Source of the DNA: Azorinus chamasolen
Lineage: Eukaryota > Mollusca > Bivalvia > Cardiida > Solecurtidae
Reading direction: 5' to 3'
DNA: 64,000 bases
NCBI GenBank assembly: GCA_963576725.1
Contig: OY755244.1
Location: forward strand, 83,881,121 to 83,945,120
A program made the position numbers and the translations under genes. A model generated the notes under the pieces. It ran no database searches. It was not told the DNA's origin and saw only the letters and a list, made by a program, of their open reading frames with translations. This document shows, piece by piece, positions 1 to 12,500 of this stretch (position 1 is the stretch's first letter; each line of letters opens with the position of its first letter).

Positions 1-331
1 CTCCCTACAACGGCCCTCTCAATAACGATTCCCTCCTTAAAACGACGCATGTCACTGTTTCCGAAACAACAAGCCTCCAGAAACAACTTTTTTCCATCGT
101 ATTTTCTTTATGCCTCCATCAAACCCTATGTTGTGACCACAAAGTGACGATTCTAAAGAGTGGTCACAACATAGGGTTTGATAGAGGCATAACGGTTTTA
201 GTTTTCGAAATACACCTTATCTAGGGATCTGCAAACAAGCTAATTGTGTTTGATTTTCCCTCCCCATAACAACTCCCTCTGAACAACACATACAATATTC
301 GTATCCCAAAGGGTAACGTTGTAGAGAGGGA
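1..331. mobile_element. Inverted-repeat MITE with internal hairpin (family I)
   Basis: CTCCCTACAACG at the left edge mirrors CGTTGTAGAGAGGGAG at 314-331. Inside, CAAACCCTATGTTGTGACC and its complement form a hairpin (about 121-182). Similar hairpins occur at 23369-23445, 25826-25915 and 34905-34995. The left end may lie beyond base 1. Confidence 0.7.
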
Positions 332-418
332 GCACTGTATAACACTCTCACAATGATCAGAGTGTCAAACAGTTTGTAGCCTGATTCTCTATATCTTGAA
401 CTGTTATCACAGATTTAC

Positions 419-548
419 CTTGACACTTGAGCCCCTGTCTGAAGAGTCCATACAGTAAGGTGCCACAGTGGTCACAGAATGCCGGCGACATGTAGCTGTT
501 CACCTTGAACTTGTGAGGTACGTTGATATTAAACCTCTCTGTGAGCAT
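419..548 (-). CDS. PRKCD-like: PKC-delta-like exon 7: first two thirds of C1B
   Basis: Encodes residues 222-264 plus one base: [13 protein letters not shown], then [17 protein letters not shown] and QGLKCQ. Zinc ligands H233, C246, C249 and C263 fit C1B. Acceptor gatatttcag|ATG, donor TGTCAAG|gtaaat, phase 1. Bases 1-418 do not contain the next exon, so the gene continues off the window. Residue 254, position 22 of this C1 domain, is Tyr where vertebrate novel PKCs have Trp. Confidence 0.96.
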
Positions 549-3500
549 CTGAAATATCAAACATATCTAAATTACTCCAAGTGGTCGCCGGAAGAAAGCC
601 CCAGTGGCCTTTATAATCATATATATATTACTTCTTAAGCAAACAGAGCCAACCCTGATCAGTAGGCTTGTACAGGGGCTGTCTGATCTGGGTCTACTCT
701 GTTTGCAAAGGAGTGAAAAGGTATTTATATGTAGAAAAGGGTTATGGTAATAAAAGTATGTAAGAGACTGATTGTAATCTGCACTATTTGAAGGGGGGGG
801 GGGGGGGGGGGGAACGACTGTCATAACTATTCATATAGTTGAAATAATTACCTATTCTAGTATGCTACAATTCATTTTAACTCTGTACAACCAACAAATT
901 TTTCATAAACTACAACTTAAAATAATATAAGTTTTTTAGTAACATGCTCAAGGTGCAAAAATTCATATGCTGACAAACTATTTCTGCAGTTTCATCACTC
1001 TAAGTCAAATTGCTTAGCAAATTACACACTACACAAAGTAAGTGCAATGGCCAAATGGACTGGACAGAATGATGGACAAGGGTTAATCTCTATGAGATAA
1101 AAGAAGAGGTAAAAGACGTATACAACAAGATGTGTTTGTGAAACACAATACCCCCGTTATGACCTTTGACCTTGATGTATGACCTTGACCCGTAAAGATG
1201 TTCACCTCCATAAGTTGCACATACATGCCAAGATTGAAGCATGTATGTTGAATGACAACAAAATTATTGCCAATCTAAATTTGACCCTTAATATGACCTT
1301 TGACCTTGATGTATGTCCTTGGCCTTAATAAGTCACCCCTAAAAATGTTCGCCTCCAGAAGTTGCACATGCAGGCCAAGTTTGAAGAATGTATGTTGAAT
1401 GGTGACAAAATTATCGCCAATCTAAATTTGACCTGTAATTTGACCTTGACCTTAATAAGTCACCCCTAAAAATATTTGACTCCATAAGTTGCACATGCAT
1501 GCCAAGTATGTATGTGCAATGGCTATAAAATTATCGCCAACGTTAAAGTTGGGACCAAACCAATGGAGAAATCAACCAACCAACCAGCTGACAGACAGCG
1601 CAAAAACAATATGCACCGACTGTTGCAACTAATGCCCTATAAACATACCTTTGTTTCTCTGCTGTCTTTTGCACTCCCTGGGCAGTTACCGAGAATCTTG
1701 TCATGGCATTTCTTGTGTACTGCACAATTACACACTAGTGGAGAAAGAAAAGACAAAATTAGCATCCAATTCATTAAAACCCATGCTTAGTAAATGCAAT
1801 AACGTCTTTAGTTTTTACAAAAGGACAAAATACTACACCTGGCCTTGATGCAACAAAGTACATAAATCATTCTGTGTTAGCACTAATCTGAAGACAATTA
1901 ATTAACCTTTCACTTCATGAATATTCAAGTAAGAAATTACCAATCAAGTGAAATTTTATTATGGTCCATCAAACGAAAAAGTTTGTTACGGCAGGAGCAT
2001 ACGATAAAATCTGTCACAGTATTGTAGCAAACAGAGCAGACCTGATCTGACAGCTCTGCCTCATACAGGAGCTGTCTGATCTGGATCTACTATACTTGTA
2101 AGGGTGAAAAAGACTGAATCATCAAGTAACATGTGAAAAGCCAATTCTTTTCATAATAATCTATCTAAAATATTCTCTTTATTGAAGTTTCAGGATCAGA
2201 TATATCACTTCAACTTCAGGGTCTGCTCTGCTCCTGTAGGAGTCGTCTCATCAAGGTCTGCTCTGCTCCTGTAGGAGTCGTCTCATCAGGGTCTGCTCTG
2301 CTCCTGTAGGAGTCGTCTCATCAGGGTCTGCTCAGCTCCTGCAGGAGTCGTCTCATCAAGGTCTGCTCTGCTCCTGTAGGAGTCACCTCATTAGGGTCTG
2401 CTTTTTTTGCATATGGAATAATACAGATGTGATTCTGCCTACAGGAGCCATCTGATCTGGGACTACTCTGTCTGTAAGACTTGTCTATCAGTTAAATGTT
2501 TAAATAGAACTGTTCAGTAAGGTGTTTAACTTATACGACATTTCCTACTTATACTTACTCTTGCACTGGTAACCCTGTTTGTTCAGACCCCTGAAAGAGA
2601 TAAGACAATGTTTGAACCCTCTACTCCAATGTTTGAATCCTCTACTCCACAACAATTCAAATACAAACTAATGACAACATAAATACCAATTAGATTATTT
2701 TTTAAAATTGCACTAGAACACAGGAAACTTTGGCAAAGGAAAGAACTGAAGAAATAAATCTGTATAATTGCATCAGCAAACACAGCAGACCCTGATCATA
2801 CGGTTGCTACATGAGCCATCTGGTCAGGGTTTGCTATGTCTGAATATAAATGATAACTAATGGAGTAGCAGAAAGTGTACACCCTGAAGAAGCAATTTGA
2901 TCTTGGTATGCACTATTGAAGAAGCAATTTGATCTTGGTATGCACTATTGAAGAAGCAATTTGATCTTGGTATGCACTATTGAAGAAGCAATTTGATCTT
3001 GTTATGCACTATTGAAGAAGCAATTTGATCTTGGTCTGCACTATTGAAGGAACAGTTTGATCTTGGTATGCACTATTGAAGGAGCAGTTTGATCAGGGTC
3101 TGCACTATTGAAGAAGCAGTTTGATCCGGGTCTGCACTATTTGTCTGAGTTTATCTGGTCAAATATGGTAATTACTGTATGGTATTTGCAAACAGAGTAT
3201 GGTATTTGCACTCAGATAGGGCTCCTAGAGCATCCCTCTGGCGAGAGGGCCCCTAGAGCATCCCTCTGGTGAGAGGGCTCCTAGAACATCCCTCTGATGA
3301 GAGGGAGCATCCCTCTGGTGAGAGGGCTTCTAGAGCATCCCTCAGATGAGGGCTTCTAGAGCATCCCTCAGATGAGGGCTTCTAGAGCATCCCTCTGATG
3401 AGAGGGCTCCTAGAGGATCACCCAGATGAGAGGGCTCCTAGAGGATCCCTCTAATCAGGATCTGCATTGTTTGTCCTTCCAAATCCTATAGCAAATTTAT

Positions 3501-6500
3501 TAACTTCAAACACAATGAACTCTATCAATAAACACAGATGGGACATTTGAATCTTCAGTTTTCAAATGCTTGAAGCTAACCTACTGAATTTGTCATTGTG
3601 AGTTTCAAAAGTAAGCAAACAAGCAACATCAGCCCAATGAGCTGCATTCAGATATTTCATAAAGAATTGCCTTTAAAAGGCGTAGGGAGCCATAAAAAAG
3701 CTAAGTCTTCAGTTTATGCTGGATAAAAGCTATATCCATTTAAACAGCACGGAGGCTGAAACAGTCATAATAGGAGATTTAGGACTCTCCATCACAACAA
3801 ATGAATACATATACATATCTCAGCTGTTCTAATGTATGTATTGTATCTCAAGCAAACTAAACTGACAATTAACCAATTACTCCATGAATATTCATGGCCG
3901 ACTCCATCCATTATGAATATTGATTAAGTAATTGTACAACATTGTTATACAAAACAAGAATTAATACCTACGAAAAATAGTATAGAATTAGATCTATGAT
4001 ATTCTATAAGCAAACAGAGCAGGTCCTGATCAGATGGCTCCTATATATAGGAGCTGTCTGATCCATGTCTATACTGTTTGCAAATATGTTAAAAGGTATT
4101 TCTGCCTCATTTATTGAATTAGAAATGACCCAGCAGTATAAAATCAAAACCAATTTAATAATCTCATGACTATGACAGAGGATGAAAAGTTTTTATTTGA
4201 AAGAATGAAACGATTTCCTAATACTAACCAGCAGAAATCATTACAGTATGAGCAGAAAGTTGGCTGCCGGAAGAACTTTGCGATGAACTGATGTCCTCGA
4301 ACTTCGTGAACTTTCTGTTGCTTGATGGCACCCCGTCTGCGAGTGATGCCACCCTTCTGTCGTTCACTGCTCATCTGAGGGACTTGTTCTGGAAATAGAC
4401 AGGCAGAAATGAACAAGTGACACTGCAGACAGGCAGATATGAACAAGTGACACTGCAGCATCTTAAGTCTTTACCTAATGAATATTCATGTAAGAAATAA
4501 TGACTGATGAATATTAATTATAATGATATTATGAACAAGAGACCTGTTCACCATCATAACAAGCAAACAGAGTAGATCCTAATCAGACGTACTAGCTGTC
4601 TCATCTGGGTCTAATCCACTTGCAAATGCTTAAACATTTGACTATCATGTGAAAGGTGAACTCTTTGAACACTAGCAGCGAATTTATGATCATCTTGCAA
4701 ACAGTCTGGATCGAAATAAGATCTGGATCCAAACTGTTTGACACTAACTTTAAAGAGAAATGTGAGGAAAATTGAGTTGCAAATTGTAGCTGATAAACAC
4801 TTTTACAGACAACTAGTACTGTGCATGCAATATGCCTTAAGCTTCATCATGCAAGCCAGGATATCGCTGAAACAACAAGTGTAAAGTAAGTAACTATATG
4901 AATATTCATGAAAGAAGTAATGACATCATAAAAATTGATGTGTTTGTGAAACACTATGCCCCCTCATATATTTGACCTCTGACCTTGAAGGATGACCTTG
5001 ACCATGACATGTCACCCCTCAAAATGTGCGGCATTATGAGATACATATGCATGCCAAATATCAAGTCTCTATCTGTACTGGCTCAAAAGTTAAGACCAAT
5101 GTTAAGGTTGCGTTAAAGTTACAGACAAAGAAACAGACAATTTGACCTTTGACCCTGAAGGATGACCTTGACCTTGACATGTCACCCCTCAAAATGTGCA
5201 GCCTCATGAGATACACAAGCATGCCAAATATCAAGTCTCTATCTCTACTGGTCCAAAAGTTATGGCCAATGTTAAAGTCGGTGATTTGACCCATATATGA
5301 CCTCTGACCTTGACGGATGACCTTGACATGACACCCCTCAAAATGTGCGGCTTTATGAGATACATATGCATGCCAAATATCACCAATTTATGACCAATGT
5401 TAAAGTGGCTGACAAACAGACAGACAAACAGACAGGGCAAAAACAATATGCCCCCTGACTATCGTCAATGGGGGCATAAAAATCGATTTTTATTATTTAA
5501 CAGAGTAATATAATTATGAACAATGGATGTTTTGGACATGGCAGAAACTATACAACTATATATTATGTTATATGCAAACAGAGCAGACGCTGATCAGACA
5601 TCTCCTACTGGAGTTATCTGACCTAGATCTACTCCGTTTTCAAATGCATTAAAAGGCATATCTATTTAGTGATGGGATTGCTCTAATTACTAAGTATTCA
5701 GACATCCACTATCCAAACTCCGCCAGTTTGCAAAGCTGAACAATTCAATATGACTCTAAATTAGAACTGAAATAACAGACAACAGTGCAGACTCTAATCA
5801 AACACCCCATTTAGAAGTCATTTGATTATAGTCTGCACTATCTGCCTATGTTTATCTGGCCGATTAAAAGGGGTAATTTGGGTATAAATAACTACAGATT
5901 GAACTTGATTGCCAAGAGTTATACAAATTGATCAATAATATGGTAAAGGTTAACATATTCCTCCATCTCGATTGACATTTGCTTTTCTCCTATTACAGTA
6001 ATACAAGTGCATTTCTCAACACACGAACTACATACCGTAGTCTTTCTAATAAACACTCCTCAGGGTCATTGCATTCTTTAAAAGGGGCTTCTTACATTTT
6101 ATTGGTTGCTTAATGCAAAATGAAAGCAACGCAGAAAGCTCATATGGGAGCTTTCTGTCATAATGGGAGCTTTCTGCATTGCTTTCAGTCTGCATTATTT
6201 CTACCACCTGTATTTTGAAAAAAAACCACCTATTTCTTTATTTAATGGTAAATATTATAAAGAGTTTATTCTTTTTCAAACAAAACAGTTGTGCATGCTT
6301 AATATCCACTAGTAATTGTATCTTCTTGCGATTTATCTTTATTAAATGTCGATGTATAAGTGTTTCATATAGTTTTCCCGTACTTTTAAATTATGACGTC
6401 ATTTAAATGATGACGTCGCTTGTTTACCTCTAACGTTTATTTTCAAATCATTTTCATTTTGGCAGACATCGTTATGCATGTTGTGGAGTTGTCTGGAGGG

Positions 6501-9500
6501 GGAATTTTATTTACATTTTGACTTGGGTGAAAGTGGGATAAGGACGAGGTTGGGTACCTGTAAACCAGGTTTAAGTCCCCCAGTAGCTTATTTTGGTTGC
6601 TGGCCATTCCAAGGCGGTACTCCTGCTTTCAGCCTACGGTCAATTTTGTTGTTTAATATGCTTAATGTTTAATGTTTTTCGTCTTGATATGCGTCCTGTT
6701 ATGCTTTGTCTTGTGGCTTTACCGTTTCTTGTTTGATGGTGTTTGGTGCGGTGTCATTTCGTGTGTGGCTCTCCCTGTTTGACTATTTTTCCATATTTAG
6801 TTGTTTTATTGATCATTAGTTATCCCACCCACCCATCCACTTATTTCCCCCCAAGAAATATGGGGTGTTTATTAGACTGGGAGTGTTTATTAGGAAGAAT
6901 ACGATAGATCATGGTTGGCACGACTGGTAACATTTCTTCAGTTCATGCCAACACCAATTTAGGAATCATATACTTCTATTGCTATTGTTGTCACTGGGGA
7001 TAACTTGATTAGATATGAAAACTGAATGGCAAAAAAACAATATGTCTCCCCAGTATACTGTGGTAGACAGAGTAATGCAGACCCTGATCTGGCAGATGAC
7101 AACCTGTTTGACATAGATCTGCAATGATTGTTAAAGCCTCAAGATTTTATTGTTGGTATTCAGCATGAAATCACAAACAAATATTTGAACATCATCTAAG
7201 TAGAATCCACTGCTTCATAATTGTTATCATTCAGGCTACTAGGGACAGTGTAATGGTTTGCCTCATCAGTACAGACACAAGACATCATGCAATTCTTACA
7301 TTACATCCAATTGCAGCTGAACTTCGATATCTCGGATGACTCAAACTTCAGGATAACTTGAAGTAAAAGATCAGTCTTTCCAAAATTTACAATACAGAAT
7401 TGTTCTAAAATGTATCACTACGCATAATTATCTAGAAACACATGATGTGACATCTTAATGCAGGTAGAAAGTAATGCTGAAAGCTCCTACGGGAGCTTTC
7501 AGCATTATTTTAGACCTGCATTAAGCTATGACCTTGAGAAATTGTCCAGATTAGAAAACAAATGACTTGAACCTCTGTTATCTCAAAGTAATTTGTATGG
7601 TGCCTCGAAGTTCGACTGTAGTACAATCACACCCTCATACTGTGATCACATATACATGTACTATCATTAGCTCTGTACCTCATGAATATTCATGTAAGAA
7701 ATAATGACTATGAATATTAATTAGCAAATGATTTATAAAGGTATTTATAATGTACAAGGGAAATTTTGATAACTGCAGAAACTGCATAACCAGAAGCAAA
7801 CAGAACAGACCCAGATCAGACAGCTCCTACAGGCGTCATCTGATCTGGGTCTACCCTGTTTGAAAAGTAATAAACAAGCATTTTAATCAGGCTAAGAGTA
7901 AAACAGAGCAAAATAATTATATCAGTGTCTAGTTAACCCTTTCCCTGTTCTGTGTTCATTCCAAATTTCAATACCTACTGAATATTCATAGATAAAATGA
8001 TTATAACGAAATATGGAAGATGGAAAATTGTAGCCATTTTAGAAAGTAAAGACACAGATCTTTGAAATTCTATTAGCAAACAGAGTAGACCCTGATCAGA
8101 CGGCTCCTAGAGGAGCCATCTGATCTGGGTCTACTCTGTTTGCAAATGCGTGAAAACACGTTTATTTGAGGGAAAGGGTTAACTTCTTTCCCAACAATTT
8201 CAATAAAATGCAAAAATATGTTTTAAGACTGTTTTTCAAAATGCTCTGAAAAAATGCATTGAATACAAACAAACACAATCTACTGAAATAGAACATAAGA
8301 TATACAATAAAATACAAAAATGTATAAAGAATACATGGAACCTACTGCTGATAACAACACGCTATAGTAGAAATAAAGCACCGAATCTACTGAAACAAAA
8401 ATACAATCTACAATTTTTTATTTTTTTTCAGTGATAGAACAGATCTAAAGAAATAAAACAAGAGATCTTATATAATAGGAGACTATAACTAAGATTTATC
8501 TAGGAATTCCATATTGAATAAGGATTAGATTAAACAATGACACAAGAAAAAATGGTTTATTTGACCCTAGACTATAGTCTAGAGTTTGCCCATTTTCATA
8601 GTGTGCATGGCAAACAGTGTTGACCTTGATCAGCTGCTCCATTTTTAGGCCTCTGACCCAAGGTCTACACCTTTGTCAGGTCTGAGCTGACAGTCTATGA
8701 TTTTGTCCAGTAACACTGCAATTGGCCGAGATCACAAACAGATGTTATGTTTTGGGCGACCTGGGAACACTTGTCTATTTTCTAATGATATGATTTAATT
8801 ACTGTAGGTTATGATAGTGCCAACTAAACTACATACAGATTGAAGATGGGCAATGAGTTAGCTGACATTTGCAAATGGTGTAGATCCAGATCTCTGGTCA
8901 ATCTGCACTATTTGTCATTCAAAATCCACTAGAAAATTTAATCCTTTGATACTTAGTGGATTCAGCGGTAATTCAGCATTCAAACTATTAACCCGTTACC
9001 TCATAAGCTATTTTTAGATCCAAGCTCTTTGAGAGAATCTACCGAAAAGGAGCATTAACTAGAGAAAAGGAAAAATTTAGAATTTCGTAGTTTGAAACAA
9101 TTGTGATAAATAGAGCATTTGCTCCTATAGGAGCAAATGCTCTATTTATCGCAATGGTTTCAACAGGTGACTTTTGCAGAGGCGTGAAAAGGTGTCAATA
9201 TGAGGGAATGGGTAAACACTTTCAATGTCCAATTGTCAGAGTGGAATACCCTATATAGAGTCCACTCAATACTTGCTAGAGAAATTTGAATGACAAACAG
9301 TGCAGACCCTGAAATACAGGGCTCATCTAGGAGACCTCTGGTCTGGGTCTATACTGTTTGCAAATGACAGCTCATGCATGTCCCACATTGGAAGGATTAA
9401 AGTGTGCAGAGGTAGGGAAGCATATTTGTAGGGAAGCACTCAAACTAACCTTGTCGGCTGCTCAGCCTGACCTGACATTGCTTTTGCAAAACAGCTTGGA

Positions 9501-12500
9501 TATATACAGTTGAACTTGGGTATCTCAAACTAATCAAGGAACAATACAAATTACTTACAGATAACAGTCTCCAGTCATCTGATCTCTAATCTGGACAATT
9601 TCTCAAGTTCACAGCTTTATGCAGGTCTAAGGTAATGCTGAAAGCTGTAGGAGCTTTCAGCATTACTTTCAACCTGCATTAAGCTGTCATATGAGTTTCT
9701 AGATATGCATAGTGATACATATGCATAGTGATACATTTTAGAACAATTCTGTATAGTAAATTTTGGAAGGACCTTTAGCCCTTTCCCTCATATAAACGTG
9801 TGTTCACGCATTTGCAAACAGAGTAGACCCAGATCAGATGGCTCCTAGAGGAGCCATCTGATCAGGGTCTGCTCTGTTTGCTAATAGAATTTGATAGATT
9901 TGATTCTTTGCTTACTAAAATGTCTACAATGTTCCACATTCCATATTTCTTTATAACTGTTTTGTTGATGAATATTCAGGAGGTATTGAAAGTTGGCCTA
10001 AATACAGATCAGGGAAAGGGTTAGTTGGAGTTATCCCGAAGTTTGAGTTATCCAACTTGGAGATATCGAAGTTCCACTGTAAATGAAAACCTAAGTAACT
10101 CAGCATCTCATCAAGATCCAAGCCCTCAGCCTGTAGTTTTTATCAATATTAAATTGATCTGATGTCAGTAAGATCTGCAACAGATCAGATTTTAAGCAGA
10201 CATCATTTTTACAGCAGGATAAGGGTTAAGTGTGTATAAAGCCTGCAAAGTCAAGCAATTTAACTCTTTCCCTGTTCAATATTCATGTAAGAAATAATGA
10301 CAGGAATTATTCATATGCTGAACTTTTGTAATGTAAGAATTTCAAGGGAATTTTTGTTTTTGACGACAAAAACTGAAGGTTGAGATTTATATAATGTCAA
10401 AATCAAACATAGCAGACCCTAATCAGACAGTTCCTACAGGCGCAATCGAATCTGGGTCTACTCTGTTTGCAAATGAATGAAGAGACATTTATATAAAGGA
10501 AAGGGTTAACTGAAATAATAAGAATTTACATATCAAGAATTTGTGGGCAAAGCAAAATGTACAAACACTGTGATCATGTCAAACATTTTGAGTTCTGATG
10601 TGATACAAAGTTACTCGCTGTCTCAGATAAATCCTAACTGTATGCCTCGGTTCTCCAAATTAGTTTCAGGTGTGCAAACAGTACCATTATATTGTTTTGA
10701 AATTGTTTTGACATATTTTAATACTTTATTTCATAATTTTGCACTTTTATACCTTTGCCAATAGAGCAGACTAAGATCAGACAGCTCCTGTAGGTGCTGT
10801 CTAATCAGTGTGGTTTGTTTGCTTATAAAATACTATAGATGTGATTCTACAGTGTTTCCCAAGGCAAACCCTTGCTCATATGCCACTATTGTAGTGTTTG
10901 TTAAGGCAAACCATGCCATTGCTCAAATGCCACTCTTGTACAGTGTTTTGCTCATATGCCACTATTGTACAGTGTTTGTCAAGGCAAACCATGCCCTTGC
11001 TCATATGCCACTATTGTAGTGTTTTGCTCATATGCCACTATTGTACAGTGTTTGTCAAGGCAAACCATGCCCTTGCTCATATGCCACTCTTGTACAGTGT
11101 TTGTCAAGGCAAACCATGCCCTTGCTCATATGCCACTATTGTAGTGTTTTGCTCATATGCCACTATTGTACAGTGTTTGTCAAGGCAAGCCATGCCCTTG
11201 CTCATATGCCACTGTTGTAGAGTGGTTGTCAAGGCAAGCCATGCCCTTGTTCATATTGCCACTATAATCTTCACTTGATTTATATTCATGAATTCATTAT
11301 TCTTGTGTTTCTGCCAGTATTCCTTTGCTCACAATTATGACTTATGGAAAGTCAGTTGTGAGGCAGTAACAGTGAAGACCTGACCAGAACCCTCTAGTCT
11401 GGGTCAACATTTGGCACTTTGGCGCACAGAGTAGACCCATATCAGATGGCTCCTGAAGGGTGCCTGATCATTGTCTGCTCTGTTTGCTCAAGAATAAAAT
11501 AGATCTAATTCTACAGTTTCTGCCATGGTAAAAACTTCCCTTGTTCAATATGCAATGATGTCATTATTTCATACATAAATATTGGACAGGTAGTCTGTTT
11601 ATACCTAAGGTTTTTCTTTTCAAGAATACCGTCAGGGTAAAACTGTTTGGATCTTCATCAGATGCTAAAAGCTCCCCAGCCAGCATCTCATCTGCATCAA
11701 GACTATTTGGAATATGTTTCGATCAATTCACTGAGAGAACGCAGAATTCAGATCTATCCTAATGATATATATAGCCTACTTTAATGGCAGAGAGAGCCTT
11801 AACTTTGTCAAGTGTTCCTATCCCTGACTTATATTTGAATTCAAGTTTTAATCTCATCTCTTAGCACCAGGAGTTATTCATTTCTGCTTCCATTCCCCAA
11901 GTAGGAATGTTTTTTTTTATCTCTTGTTCTTTTTTTAAACATCATGAGTCTCAAACAGAGTGGATACCATATTAAATGCCACATATATTACCTACTTGCC
12001 TATAGCAAGTACAAGGAAATGTTACTGCAGAATATCAGGTATGGCTGTTATTTGCAATAACGGGTAATTGGATGCTACAAAACTACAAAACATAAACAAA
12101 AATCAAGAAATTGCTGCTGAGAATGCAGCCTCAGTGTGAATTGGAGAATAAATCTCTCATATATTTCTAAAGTTCTAACATATAACTCTATCTTACTTAC
12201 ATACAAAATTGCATCAAACATCTGCTTCCATTTCTCTTTAACTCTTTACTCCATGAATATTTATGTAAGAAATAACATCATGAATATTAATTAATTTAAT
12301 TTTTATAATGACATAATTATGAACATTGGAACTATTTGCCAAGGCAGAAACTCTAGAATTATACTATATCATAAGCAAACAGAGCAGACCATGATCAGAT
12401 GGCTCCTAAAGGAGCCATATGATCCAAGTAAATTTAAGGGTTATAATGCTCAGTAGTTTTCTTCCACACAGTTATTTTGTTTGGGTTTTAACCAATTCAA

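Noticed and set aside
1543..1725. 60-codon minus-strand frame ([13 protein letters not shown]...)
   Set aside because: It is a wrong-frame reading of exon 6 running into the next intron; the true frame gives [13 protein letters not shown].
5061..5446. Minus-strand frames with [20 protein letters not shown] peptides, also at 36366-36560
   Set aside because: They recur only inside GACCTTGA repeats, and the frame follows the subrepeats.
6478..6672. Plus-strand frame with [22 protein letters not shown] as an exon
   Set aside because: It lies inside a TIR element and has no splice signals or known domain; probably repeat DNA.
10898..11278. 126-codon plus-strand frame with repeated [12 protein letters not shown] peptides
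   Set aside because: It runs through a 49-bp minisatellite; the same peptide appears in all three frames, which is a repeat artefact.
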